Under the pieces are notes generated by a model. The model worked only from the letters and a program-made list of their open reading frames with translations. It had not been told where the DNA came from and made no database searches. Shown here in pieces: positions 32,370-44,292 of a DNA stretch of 64,000 nucleotides (the first letter of the stretch is position 1; every line of letters begins with the position of its first letter). Location of the stretch: NCBI GenBank assembly GCA_003996215.1, contig QJPP01000328.1:310001-374000 (forward strand). Direction: 5' to 3'. Both the position numbers and the translations under genes were made by a program. The DNA is from Jaltomata sinuosa (Eukaryota; Streptophyta; Magnoliopsida; Solanales; Solanaceae).

Positions 32370-33393
32370 GAGTACCTATAGGTGAACAAGGTCAGTATAC
32401 AAGAAAAGAAAAAGGAATCAGAAAAAGAAAAGATTTTTTTTATTCAATCCACGGACTGTGAAGTGTATGACGGCCCATGAGGTGAGTCATGAAAAGACTC
32501 ACGGTTCATCGCATCACTTATAGGATTGATACAGTGTGTATTTAGATCCTTTTTACTTTCCCATAGTTGAGGATCATGAGTAGTGGATTACTCCACAACT
32601 CGTGAACTTCATCTCTGGATTTGGACAGAACCTAAATTCCCTTGGAAAGTTCATGATGAGCCAGGCCATTATTCGTGGGATAGTCCATAACTCGTGGCTT
32701 AGTTCGTCAAGCCACATATGATCAAAAACATGTTTTTTCATTAGGTACTTACGGTTACGCCTCCCCTTTGAGGCGTAAATCTTAGTGCTTAATGAAACGA
32801 ACAAGTTTAAGACCCTAAACATCCCTCGAAAAATCAAGATCCCTCTTTTACAATCATTGGAATAACGTTAAGTAATCCTCACGTAATCAAAAAAAATCTC
32901 AGGGTTACTCAAACTTCACCCTCAAACTCATTTAATTATATCATTGGAAGTTGGCGGGCAAAACAACTTATCTAGATTCATTTCCAAACCTCGGATGTCA
33001 TAATGCCCTCTGACTTAATGGGTACGGCCATAAAACCAACGTAAGCACAAGAACAACAAAAAGAAACTGTCCTAACAACACTTATTAACATACTACTATG
33101 CACATGATCCTCACAATTTATGAATGATTGTAAATTCCTAATTCAGTTACCAACATTCAAACAAAATCACATCTAGGGTTCTACTATTTACATCGATTTC
33201 AAAAACAATAACCCAACAACAAGGATTGGTACAAAGATTAACCAAAATTTGTATACTAATTTGCAAGAACACACATGTTGTCTAAGCAAGTAAAAGTAAA
33301 TTGGGGGAAAAGTGTCACAAGTATTTGATTTAGTAAGAAAGGAAATGAGTAATACAAACGCTAATAATCAAGGATGGAGAGAATAAAGGTGTG
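32370..33393 (-). other. Athila pol-to-env-position spacer (copy A2, left part)
   Basis: Non-coding. It contains CCACGGACTGTGAAG and ACTCGTGG-type palindromic words and the phrase CACATCTAGGGTTC (about 33168), which also occurs in element F at 40108. It is interrupted at 33394 by the 3' LTR of element F; the continuation appears at 63565-64000. Confidence 0.65.
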
Positions 33394-34974
33394 TGATACG
33401 CCAAAATTACACCTCCAAAAAAAAGTATAAAGCGGTCGATGAGAAAATATAGAACCCAATGAAGGTTGGGGTTGATCCCACATGGAATATGGTAGGATTA
33501 GGGTCAACTATGCTTATTTTCGCTCTTTGCCATTTATTTCTCCAATGGGGGAGGGGTTAAAGTAAAAGTAATAATTGTAACTTAGATTCGTACAAGTAAC
33601 AAAGTAACAATTTTCATGTTTTGTATTCAATGAGAGAAGTGACTAGGGTAGTGTTCCTCATGAGTTCATAACGCAGTAAAGCATTATACCAGTAATCTAG
33701 TCTAGTGCTATGCATGCAAGATTGGTAAGTTTGGTTCTCCTAAGCTAATGGTTGCCAAAATAGATGAATGTCATCATGCAACTTGGTCAGTCTACGAGTG
33801 TTTGCTTTTCTAACCCTTACCAGTGATCCCAAATTTAGCTTTCCCTGGGCAAGTTTAAGCTAATTAGGAGAGGGTTGGTAGCCTTAAATTTTCATTGTGT
33901 AATCACCTTTCCCATTCGTTACCCCTTTGGTCAATAAAGTAGGAATAAGGCGAAGTCTAACATTTGCAACCATTAAAAAACAATTAAAGCGAGGGGAAGA
34001 ACAATACATGCATGAACACCATTCTAGGATTACTAAGTAATTTGCCTACTTTGTTAATCGTTCATGGTTCACACAACCCTAGTTGTAGATATAGCTACTC
34101 ATAGTTGCAAGAGAATAATCTGATTTAGATGAAGAGATCATGATTAGAACTTACAATAATAAGTAAAAAAAATCAGAATCTTGAATTCTCAAGAAGACTT
34201 TAATAATCAAGAACAAAGACTTGAATTCTAAAAAGTATGGAAGGATATTCTCAACAATATGTTTTGATGTCCTAAAATTGCATAATAATTGCATAACTAC
34301 CGAAATAAAACTCTAGGGAAGGTATTTATAGAGCACAAAGACCAAATCCTAAAAGAACTAGGAGATCTAGAATGCAATACTTCCAATGGGCAGGCCCCAT
34401 GGGCCATCATGGATGCCATGGGCGTCGTGGGCTGCCCGTCGAATCTTCTATCCTTGGTGCATACTGGTCTGCCATGTTTCCACGGGCTAGGATGATGTGC
34501 CATCATGGTTCCCACGGGCGTCGTGGGTAGCCCAATTACCAATTCATCTGAAGTTCTAGTTGCTCTAGTCCATTTTGATAGGTGTGTGTGATGTCCCGTC
34601 GCAGCTCTCATGGGTGTTGTGGCTGGCGTCTGAACTTAGGTTCTTGCCTTTAGCTTTTTTGGTTCATTTCCACGGGAAAGTGTGATTGCCTGTGGTGACT
34701 CCGATGCCCATCCTAGTTGGTCGTGGGATAAGTTTTTTGCCTTTAACCCTTATTGCTTCATTCTGATGTTTCTTTCCATGGGCTGTAGTGGATCCCACTC
34801 CTGTGGGGCATGACTTTTAGCCTAGATACAAAAACGTTTTCTGTCTTTTTGTCTTTTCAATACTTTCCCCTGCACATGTAGCAAACATGCATCATTTCTA
34901 ACAAAACACACTTAAGAACTCCCAAAATCCTTAGTTTTAAGCGTCAAAAAGTGTCCTGAAATCCCGGCACATCA
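33394..34974 (-). mobile_element. 3' LTR of element F
   Basis: Bounded by TGATACGCCAAAATTACACC and CCCGGCACATCA at 34974, 1581 bp. U3 (34380-34820) carries CCCATGGGCGTCGTGGG-type palindromes; the open frames there are by-products of these repeats. The word GATCCCACATGGAATATGGT near the left end is the LTR's conserved R/U5 part. Confidence 0.9.
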
Positions 34975-35768
34975 ACACCCAACTTAGAATGTTTGCTTGT
35001 CCTCAAGCAAAAAAATTAAAATAAACTATAATGATGCTTAAGCAAAGGAAACCTAGGAACTACAACTATCAAGTGGTATAACTATTTCAGTTCACAAAAT
35101 CAATACCTCGTCCTTGTCAGTTCAAAACCAGTTCATACATACAAGTAATCAAGATAACACAAAATAGATCCATGGATGACAACGTGATACAACTGAACAA
35201 GCTAGCATACACATAAGACATTCATCTGATGAGTCAGCAATCATAGTCTACTCTAGTGCCCTTAGAACAATGAAGTACTGCTCACACAGAATTGCATTCA
35301 CTAAACAAGAACTGGGAAAGCACTCACTCTCATAAAGAAGTTCAAACTGTACATGCACAATACCATAGGCTTGCCTTTATTTTCTATGCCTCGACTTTCA
35401 AACAATTGGGTTAAGATTAATATAGGACTTTTTTAGCTTGTAATGTAGGTTCAGGGATGGGTATGGTATATTTGGGTAATAGTGACTATGCTCTCCTTGA
35501 CACTACACTTACTTTTATACTCTACTTTTCAAACCAAAATCTTTTCCTCCCTTATTCTCATGTTTTGTTATTATTTCACATTAATCAAGCATCGAGTGTG
35601 GCTTTTATTTCACTGTTGCACTTTTTCTCCTTTTCTCTTTTATTTTTCTTTTTTTTCTTGTTCTTTTTCTTTTCTTTACATATAAAACCACACCTGTTAT
35701 TTTCCTTTTTGATACTAATCCAATCTTTTAATAACCCAACCTTATTATTTTACCCTTACAGTAGCCAC

Positions 35769-35799
35769 CCTCAACTTATGCATTTAGCCTAAGTTGAGG
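35769..35799 (-). promoter_or_regulatory. Conserved 3' UTR hairpin (element F copy)
   Basis: Stem CCTCAACTTATG and CCTAAGTTGAGG around CATTTAG, matching the hairpins of element C and of the 52489-59548 element. Two base pairs are lost compared with those copies. Confidence 0.75.
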
Positions 35800-36390
35800 T
35801 ACACAATGTCCAATGAGGGACCAGGGCCAAAACAAAGGTTTATAGGAAATAGGGAAGGTTAGCATGCTAACAACAAAAAGGGATCAGTTTAGTCTCAAAA
35901 TTAGGGATCAAAGGGTGTCAATGTCATTTGGGTTAAGTGGACTTCATTCATAAATGTCCTATGATCATCTCCTAACCAACTATTTTACATCCAAGACAAG
36001 ACAAACTAAGAAAGCTCTAGATTGACACATATAGCAAGAATGAATACAAATCAGCTCACTCACACGTGGCATAGAATTTAGTCTCATGATTATCTAACTA
36101 TCAGCTCATGCACAAGCTCAAACTACTTATCACATTTATATACATGTTGTCACTCACAGGTCCATCAAGGTCAGTCTTAACAAGCTTATTGCACCAATTT
36201 TTTTTGGAGGGGTCTCTATTTTCACAAACATTATCAAAATAAGACCACAGGCTGCATTAAATTCCCATTTTTTCTTTCATGAAACACACATCATATTCTA
36301 AACATGCTGGTTTAATAGAAATTAAAAATCCTTAAGGAAAGAACATAACAAGAAAACCCCAAGGATGCGGGTGCTTTTCAGCTACCCTCA

Positions 36391-36475
36391 TAGGTTTCCT
36401 CCCATACAGCGCCTGATTTAACATTGTGGAATGACGCGAGTGTTTTGGCTACTCAGACTTTGCCAAAACACTCTA
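36391..36475 (-). promoter_or_regulatory. Inter-ORF conserved element after the plant-transposon-domain ORF
   Basis: TTTCCTCCCATACAGCGCCT, GATTTAACATTGTGG and TACTCAGACTTTGCC line up with the copies at 40927-41004 and 41013-41090. It lies about 120 bases downstream of the ORF end. Confidence 0.7.
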
Positions 36476-36596
36476 CAAAAACACAACCAAATGACCAAGC
36501 TTCCTCCACCCCATCAAAAAAAGTTATGCACTATCCTCAATGCACTAAAAATCCAAAATAAGATAGGTGAGGCATACCTGTGAAGCCTAAGCATGG

Positions 36597-38962
36597 TCAT
36601 ATTGTGTAGTAGTTAGGCTCATCGATACTGGTGCCTACTTTATTTTCACTAACATCGTCTTCCTCAGTAGCCTTCTCTATATCCACAACTGCCCAAGAAG
36701 CTTTATCAAAAGTCACTCCCACAATGAGGTCTAAAGAAGGTACCTTTGTGGTGCCTGCAACACCACTCACTGAGCTGGCAGTACCAATAGCATCGACTTG
36801 AATCTGGTGCTCGGCTAGGGATTCTTTTTGCAGTTTTGCTTCCTCTTTCTTTCTCTTCTTCTCAGCTTTTCTTTCCATGCAAGCTAATGAGTTCGGGCTT
36901 AATAGTGCATTGTTTCCCTCCTTACTAACTTTCTTGTATTTTCTTCTTCTCTTTCTCTTAGGCTCTGAAAGATTAGAAGGATCCTCAATCACCCGACATC
37001 TTTTTTCCAAAGCTCCAGGTTGGCATAGTCCCATAAATTAATCATTGGCACAAGTGACACCTATGGCATGACTATGGGAGCACTAGAATACATAGTAGCC
37101 AAACGTGCCCTCAACTCATCAACATCTGTCTACAATGTTGCTAAATCCTCCTTTATCTTTGTAAGCTCAGTCGTACCCATTTAATCCAGATTTTCATTGA
37201 TCCTCTCTTCCATCAAATTTATCCAGCCATGCACATCAACAAATGGTGTTATGGCTCTCTCTATAGAGACATCAATAATTGACTGGAACTGTTCAACAAA
37301 ATTCTTCATCTGCTCCTGTAGCTGTGTTTTGATCTGGATAGTGTTGGAGAAAATCTCCTGGTGAAAGTCATAGACAGAGTTTGGCTCTAACAACAGAGAG
37401 ACATCAGATATTGAAGGAGCCCTAGTAGTCTCTAGAATAGAGATGTCAGGAGTAAAAAATTATGTACTTCAAAGGCATCTCTAAGTAACCACAACTTCTC
37501 CTCTCACTGATAGAGTCTTCTCATTTAGACTTCCCTTTGGAGTAGGCAAAGCAGTAAGGTAGGGCACAGCCTCTGGCAGCAAAACAAAGGCATCATGAAT
37601 GGTGGTAGGCTCAGTTGATTCTGAAGTACTTCCTTGGCCCAATGTCTTGCTTTCATCCTTGAACCTCTCAAGATGATGAGCCCGAGTAGCACACTCACTA
37701 TGATCGATCCCATAGTAGATTGGGACACCTGTATCCTCACACAACTTAATCATGAGATAAGGGAAAGGGTAAAAAGAACTAATTTTTGTTACCCTATCCC
37801 TTATCTCCTCAGCTATGATCTTCCCAATATCAAGCTTGTATTTGGACAACAAGCTAGCCACCAAAACTTCCCTGCCCATAGTCAATTGATTATCTCCACT
37901 TGTTGGCATAAGCCAAAAATGCACAATCACCCACCAAAATTTTGCCTTAAACTTCAGGGATGCTTTGTTGATCTGTGGCTTGTCCTGATAGAGCCACCTT
38001 GGGTTTCTAGTCGGGGTGAGTACTTTGGCTAAGAACTTCACATGATCATTCTCATTTTTACACTAGTTGTCGTACTTTGATGTGTTAGAAGGTGTGACAT
38101 ACTTAGGCCCATAAATAAATATATTGATAGTTCTGGCCAAAATTTTTATCGGGACCCCTCTCACAAGAACGCTCTCAAGAGTAGGCAGATCTGTAGCTTT
38201 CTGGCCCTTTTTAAACTGGCTCTTCTGGATGGCCTGATAGTTGGCATAAAATTCCCTTACGATAGTCGGCTGAAAGGTGGGGAGTGGCTTGCTGGTCTAG
38301 CCCAAGTTGTAATATCTAAAATATTACTCAAGCTTGGGGAAGTCTTTCAGGTTGAAGGAGTCAATCCTCCATTCTTCTGCAATGGGGCATTACATGTGTC
38401 CCTTTGCCATTCGACCACTTCACATTCCACCTGGCCAACTCTCAGAGTTTGATATCCTTGGATGTGAGAGCCAGAGTCATCCCAGGAGCTTTGGGGGTAG
38501 GTAGGGTCAACTCCTTTTTATGAGTTGTGCTCTCTGTATTAGACCCTGAACTAGCATCTGCGTCCTTGTCGGAACCTGACTGTGAACCATCCTCACAATT
38601 GGACTCCATTTCCTTGCCACTTGAAACTTGGATGGCGGAGTCCTGTCGTCCTTTTACCGGTGGAGGAGTATTGTCGCTCTCTTTATCTGAACTAGTGGAT
38701 CTGGATGAGGACTATTCCCCCTCTTCAGACTGGGGGAAGTGTGCTATGATTTCTGCTCCTTTTGGGGTGCATCACCTTCTTCTTGCTCAGACTGAGAAGA
38801 AGATGATAGCAAAAGCTTCCGCTTTATCAACCAGGTGAGAGGGAGGTTGTCTGATTCACTCTTCTCACCATCTAACTCAAATTGGTCTTTAGATAGAGTG
38901 GTGATGGCCTTCTCTTTAGCTTTTTTGTCTCCCCCTCATCTTAGTGGAGTTGGTGGTGCCAT
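36597..38962 (-). pseudogene. Plant-transposon-domain ORF of element F
   Basis: This ORF occupies the position where Athila elements carry their env-like gene. The start chosen is the ATG at 38962 (MAPPTPLR). The first third is Ser/Glu-rich and has several stops. The conserved domain lies at about 38290-37640. Its pieces are IVREFYANYQAIQKSQFKKG, VLVRGVPIKILARTINIFIY, then an open 186-codon stretch (38041-37481) with KFWWVIVHFWLMPTSGDNQL, LDIGKIIAEEIRDR and LMIKLCEDTGVPIYYG. A coiled-coil-like tail (QLQEQMKNFVEQFQSIIDVS) and a Lys/Arg-rich end (PKRKRRRKYKKVSKEG) follow. I see no signal peptide or membrane segment, so a viral-type envelope role is not supported. Confidence 0.75.
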
Positions 38963-38969
38963 ATAGTTC

Positions 38970-39612
38970 TAAGCTTATCAATCGGGCTGGGTCAACCCAA
39001 AATCAAACTGAACCAACCTGATTTGGCCCGGACCAGATCAAACTGGTGTAAAGGGTACTGGGTTGGGATGTTCTACCTATTGGGACCGGTACAAGCCAGT
39101 TTAATTTCTGCGACCTGAGACCCGGAACTGTCAAATCATGAACAGTATCGATTAACCCAGTCCGGCCAGAACCGGTCAACCCGATTACACTTATAGTCTA
39201 CAAACATTATTACCATTGGAAACTTATTAATAACTAATCAATAATAACTAATAAGAATTAAAACATAAATATTAAGCATTAATTATTAACTAAAAAATTA
39301 TATTCATAAAATATACTTCTAGATATTTTTTTAAGTATTTAGTATTGCTTGATAAAAAATATGTAGTTGTTTAAAACTTTAAGCTTGTATTTAATTAATA
39401 ATTCTTTCTTAAAAAAATAATATTATTTTATTAAAATCTAACCCAGATTGGCCTGGTATGGCCTGGACTCGAACGAGTCACTTGTAACCCACTTCAGCTC
39501 AAATCGGTTGAACCCGGTTCACATAACCCAGAACCCTACCCAGATTCCAATCTGGCTGGGTCAATTGTTCATTGAACCGGCCCAGCCCAACCCAGCCCAT
39601 TCACACCCTTAT
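38970..39612. mobile_element. hAT-like non-autonomous DNA element
   Basis: The right end reads CCCAGCCCATTCACACCCTTA, the usual inverse of a TARGGGTGTNAATGGGCTGG-type terminal repeat. The left end is a degraded match (TAAGCTTATCAATCGGGCTGGGT). Both arms are rich in GGGTCAACCC, CCGGACC and ACCGGTTC words; the centre is AT-rich and non-coding. The flanking 8-mers TATAGTTC (38962-38969) and TATACTAC (39613-39620) agree at 6 of 8 positions, as expected of an old hAT target duplication. Confidence 0.75.
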
Positions 39613-39620
39613 ATACTACT

Positions 39621-41095
39621 GCAGGTGAACTACATTAGTAAACCAAACCAAAAACAAAAAATAAAAAAAATAGAAAACTTTACAGTTTTTTAGCCTCCCA
39701 CGGGCGTGGGAGGTTCGATGGCCTGCCGGGTAGGGCGTCAGAATGAAACATAAAGTTTTTTAAGGACTATTTGTCCTCCCACGATGGCTTACCATAGGCG
39801 TGGGATGTCCGATGTCCCATCGAGATTGATCGTCGGAATGGGACAAAACCTTTGCAGGCATTGTTCCATTTCCTACGCCCAATTTTGATGTCCATCGTGG
39901 CTCTGATGTTCCATCATACATGTTCGTGAGATCAGATCAACATAAAATAATCTTTTCTATTTTCTTTATTTTCACATTCATGAACCTTTCCAAACAATCA
40001 ATGTACACAATTTTGAACAAGTGCTCCACACATGATTTACATAATAAACAAAACCCTAGTTCCCTTTACTATCAAGCAATGCACACAAAAACACAACCTA
40101 TGCAGTTCACATCTAGGGTTCGTTTAAATCACTTATGAAATAATATGATTGCACATACTTGTGAACCCATAGACAAGAAAATACCAAGAAAACAATTGAA
40201 ACCATTAGAATGAGATAAAACTTACTCTTGGTTTGCAAATATATCTTGGAAAACAACTCTTGGATGTTTTTGTGAACTTGCCTAGTGTGGCCTTATGATT
40301 TTTATGTAAATAGGGAACGTGGTGGAGTGATAATAAGTGGTGAGGAGTGTAGAGGGGAGGTGATCATGGGGAATAGACATGAGAGTTGGGAAAGAGTTTA
40401 GAGTGGAGGGAGTTTGAATGTTTTGACCTCAACTGAATGAGGTCAAACACTCTTAAATCGCGGGTAAAGGGGAAGGGAGTCCGGGTCGGGTCGGCATACC
40501 AATTATAATTTTTTAAAAATATTGACCCTTTGACCGACCTTGATGATGGGCAATCATGATTCCCGTGGGGCATTCGACGTCCTATCATATGTACTTACAT
40601 GTGCATTAGGGACCCAATTTCCGATACCTATCAGGGTTGCGACAGCCTGTCATGTTGAGACGTGGGAATGGGCCAATGGGTTTTACCCTGAATTTTTTGT
40701 TTGCACGCCCATTTCCTATGCTTTACAAGGTTGAAATGGCCCATCATGATAGGACGTGGGAATGGGCCAGTACTTTTTCCTTGAGTTTTCTGTTAACAAG
40801 CCCACTTCCCACGGACGTTGGACCTGTGACATCCCGTCAAAAGTGCCCATGGGACCCCTTTTTTGTAGATTTTTCTTTACTCCATTTTACCAACTCCTAC
40901 ACACTTAAACAAATGTTAGTTCATCAGTTGCCTCCCATACAATGCTTGATTTAATGTCGCGGCACGATGCAAGTCACTTGACTACTCAGACTTTATCAAG
41001 TTTTCTTCATGGGTTGCCTCCCATGCAGTGCCTGATTTAACATCGCGACACGATGCAGGTCACTTGGTTACTCAGGCTTTACCAAGCTTCCAAAC
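39621..41095 (-). other. Spacer between integrase and the plant-transposon-domain ORF (element F)
   Basis: Non-coding. Positions 39690-39910 and 40540-40850 hold many CCCACGGGCGTGGGA-like palindromic words. 40927-41090 holds two copies of the inter-ORF element. It aligns by eye with 32370-33393 and 63565-64000 of copy A2. Short open frames here are by-products. Confidence 0.75.
40927..41090 (-). repeat. Two tandem inter-ORF elements
   Basis: Copies at 40927-41004 and 41013-41090, period about 86. Each contains TTGCCTCCCATGCAGTGCCT, GATTTAACATCGCG, ACACGATGCAGGTCACTTG and ACTCAGGCTTTACCAAG, with minor variation. They follow the end of pol. Confidence 0.85.
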
Positions 41096-42330
41096 ATCAA
41101 CTACTTTGATTTCTTCAGCATTTCCCAAGTAGGCTTTGACACACTGACCATTGGTGTTGAAACGCTTTCTGTCATGGTTCTTAAGCTCTATAGCACCATG
41201 TTGGGATACTTGCACCACTCGAAATGGTCCCATATATTAAGAGTTAAGCTTTCCTGGAAACAAGCATAGTTTTGAATTATAGAGCAGAACCAGATCGCCC
41301 GGCTAAAAATCTCTCTTCTCAATCTTTCGGTCATGGTACATCTTCATCTTCTCCTTATATAGTGCTGAACTTTCATATGCATTAAGACAAAACTCATCAA
41401 GTTTATTCAACTGACCAAGCCACTGATAGGATGCGGCACATCAGTCCAAATTCAGCTTTTTAAGCACCCACATGGCCTTATTATCAAGTTCCACCAGAAG
41501 ATGACATGCCTTTATGAACACAAGCTTATAAGGTGACATACCTATGGAAGTCTTGTAGGTTGTTCGATACGCCTATGGGCATCATCAAGCTTCCTAGACC
41601 AATCTGTTCTATGCGTATTAACTATCTTTGCAAGGATTGATTTATCTCCAAATTTGAGAACTCTACTTGCCCACTCGTCTGCAGATGATAAGGTGTTGCC
41701 ACACTATGACTCACCCCATATTTCTCAAGTAGAGCCCATAATAGCTTATTACAAAAGTGAGACCCTCTATCACTGATAATCGCCTGTGGTGTGCCAAATC
41801 TGGAGAAGATAATCTGCTTCAAGATGCTTGACACTTTTGCCTTCATTGTTGGGAAACGCTACTGCCTCTACCCATTTTGACACATAATCAATAGCAACCA
41901 ATATATACCTTATCAAATTTGACATCACAAAAGGACCCATGAATTTGATTGCCCATACATCAAACAGTTCAATCACAAGGATAGGAGTAAGAGGGAGCTC
42001 ATGCTTCCTTGATATACCTTCATCCCTTTGGTATCGATTATAGGCCCTCGCACACTCATGAACATCCTTGTGGAGGGTAGGCCAATAGTAGAGGCATTGT
42101 TGGATCTTGTGGGATGTCCGGGTGACACCATAATGTCCTCTACAGGAGATGAATTGCATGCTTCAAGTATATCCTCCATCTCTGTTTTAGCTATACATCT
42201 ACAAATCATGGTGTCACCATATACACAGAACAAACAAGGCTCTTCCCAGAAAAATTTCTTCACATCAAACATGAACTTCCTTCGCTGATGGATTGTTAGG
42301 TCTGAAGGAACTATATCACTTGCTAAGTAG
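41096..42330 (-). pseudogene. Integrase remnant of element F
   Basis: The zinc-binding part (about 42159-42020) reads CRGHYGVTRTSHKIQQCLYY, then ECARAYNRYQR, where the last cysteine of the zinc site is Tyr. In the catalytic core the block DVWAIKFMGPF (about 41975) has Lys where the first catalytic Asp is expected. The second Asp (ISDRGSHFCNK, about 41770) and the Glu block (TSGQVEFSNLEI) are kept. A frameshift separates 42159-41770 from 41846-41622. Beyond 41600 many stops precede the C-terminal words ending near 41096. It is an inactive remnant of an Athila-type integrase without a chromodomain. Confidence 0.85.
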
Positions 42331-42760
42331 TTAGCAATATCTGTATACCATGGGATGAAATCCTGATAAGCAGCCAAAACTTTCTCATCTAGGAAAGAAT
42401 CATCAATCTCTAGCTCAACTTTCAGTTGTAACATAACTTCATCCTCCAGTCTAGACAAGTGATAGACCACTTGATTTTTAGTACCTTTGCGGTCTTTGAC
42501 TTTAAAGTCACATTCTTGCAACAGCAACACCCAACAAATCAACCTAGTCTTAGCATAGTTCTTTTCCATAAGGTACCTCAGAGCTGCATGGTATGTGTTC
42601 ATAATCACCTTTATGCCAAGCAAATAAGATCTGAACTTTTCCAATGCAAACACCACAGCTAGTAGCTCATGCTCTATCACAGTGTAGTTCTTCTGAGCGG
42701 CGTTCAGTGTTTTGCTAGCATAGTATATCAGGTGAAGAATCTTCTCTCATATCTGGTTTA
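42331..42760 (-). pseudogene. RNase H remnant of element F
   Basis: Best seen in the open stretch starting at 42680: HELLAVVFALEKFRSYLLGI, then TYHAALRYLMEKNYAKTRLI and VVYHLSRLEDE. The final block usually reads D-H-L-S-R with the Asp; here it reads YHLSR, so an acidic residue is lost. The start of the domain (about 42760-42680) contains stops. It follows the RT directly and precedes integrase as in all gypsy elements. Confidence 0.8.
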
Positions 42761-43780
42761 GAACTACTCCTAGGGCCACTCCACTAGCATCACACATCAC
42801 CTCAAATGGCTCTGACCAATCAGAAGAAACAATAATAGGGGCTGAGATCAACTGCAACTTCAAGCACTCGAATGCTTTCAAACACGCCTCATCAAATACA
42901 AACTTCACATCCTTCTATAACAGTTTGCACAAGGGATGTGCAATCTTTGAGAAGTTCTTTATGAACCTACTATAAAACCCAACATGCCCTAAGAAGCTTC
43001 GAATACCCTTTACTGAAACTGGAGGGGCAATTTTTCAATCACCTCAATCTTGGCCTTGTCAACCTCAATACCATTTTTAGAAATCAGGTGTCCCAATACA
43101 ATGCCTTCTTTGACCATGAAATAGCACTTCTTCTAGTTTAGCACCAAGTTACACTCTTCACATCTTCACAACACAAAACTTAGATGGGATAAACAATCAT
43201 CAAATGAATGATTTACAACAGAGAAGTCGTCCATGAATACCTCTATAGTGTCCTCCACCATGTATAAGAAGATCGACATTATACATCCCTAAAAGTTTTT
43301 GATGCATTACACAATCTAAATGACATCCTTTTGAATGCGAATGTCCCATATGGACAGGTGAAAGTGTTATTCTCTTGGTCTTTAGGAGCAATCAAAATCT
43401 GATTGTATCCTATGTAACCATCAAGAAAATAGTACCATACCCTACCAACAAGATGGTTTAATATCTGATCCATAAAAGAAATCAGAAAATGATCCTTCTC
43501 AGTCCATGCATTCATCTTTCTATAATCCATGCACACACACCAGCCTGTAAATGGCCTTATTAGAATCAGCTTGTTCTTAGAATTATGAACCACAGTAATC
43601 CCCCTCATCTTTGGAACACACTGAATTAGACTCACCCACTTATTGCTTACAATCGGATAAACCAGGCCTATGTCCAGCCACTTGATAATCTCTTTCTTCA
43701 CCACCTCTTGCATAGGCTGAATCAATCTACACTGATGCTCAATACTTGAGATGGAATTTGGTTTTAACTGAATTTTATAC
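42761..43780 (-). pseudogene. Reverse transcriptase remnant of element F
   Basis: An open stretch 43725-43279 covers the fingers and palm: MIQPMQEVVKKEIIKWLDIG, then GWCVCMDYRKMNAWTEKDHF and motif A YFLDGYIGYNQILIAP with its Asp, followed by FTCPYGTFAFKRMSFRLCNA. Motif C (VFMDDFSV, about 43225) follows a stop and keeps both aspartates. The connection GHLISKNGIEVDKAKIEVI is at about 43105-43050, after which stops and shifts are dense. Sequence type is Athila. Confidence 0.9.
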
Positions 43781-44292
43781 GTGTATATACCTGGTGGAAT
43801 GCCAATGATATCTGCAATAGATCAACCAATAGCCCTCTTGAACTTCTTCAATATGGACACAAGAGCCTCAACTTGCACATCTCCTAACTCAGCAGCAATA
43901 ATTATAGGCAAGGTGTTGTTGGCTCCCAAGAAAACATATCACAAGTGTGATAAAAGTGCCTTGAGCTCCAAGATTGGAGGCTCCTCAATAGATGGCCTAG
44001 TCGGTGGAGTTACTCTATTCTTCAAGTCTAAATCAAGCTTTTTCAGAGCATAAGAGTAAGATCCCATACCAGTAAGTGCTTCCACTATGTTAGCGTATTT
44101 ATCGATATTGTCCCCATCAAAGTTCATGATCACAGCTGTAAGTGCTTCAACACCAAGTCCCTCATCAACTGGGACTAACAACTGTTAGTCATCCATAACA
44201 TCATTGACTAATACCACCCGCATATCCTCATGGTGCTTTATTGATTGGCACAGGTTAAAAGTCACTTCTTCATCATTCAGCCTAAACTTCAT
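43781..44292 (-). pseudogene. Protease-RT linker of element F
   Basis: An open 80-codon piece (44181-43939) with DEGLGVEALTAVIMNFDGDN and LDLKNRVTPPTRPSIEEPPI is the usual low-conservation linker ahead of RT in Athila pol (the SIEEPP block is typical). Stops flank it on both sides. Confidence 0.7.

Larger units (their letters stand above)
34975..36596 (-). other. 3' UTR of element F
   Basis: Non-coding. It contains the purine-tract equivalent beside the LTR (34976-34987, degenerate), a pyrimidine-rich tract on the plus strand (35620-35700), the conserved hairpin 35769-35799 and the inter-ORF element at 36391-36475. Open frames over the T-rich tract are not genes. Confidence 0.8.

Noticed and set aside
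34297..34611. 104-codon minus-strand ORF, with a similar one at 47844-48095
   Set aside because: Both read through the palindromic U3 array of the F LTRs; the similarity reflects LTR identity.
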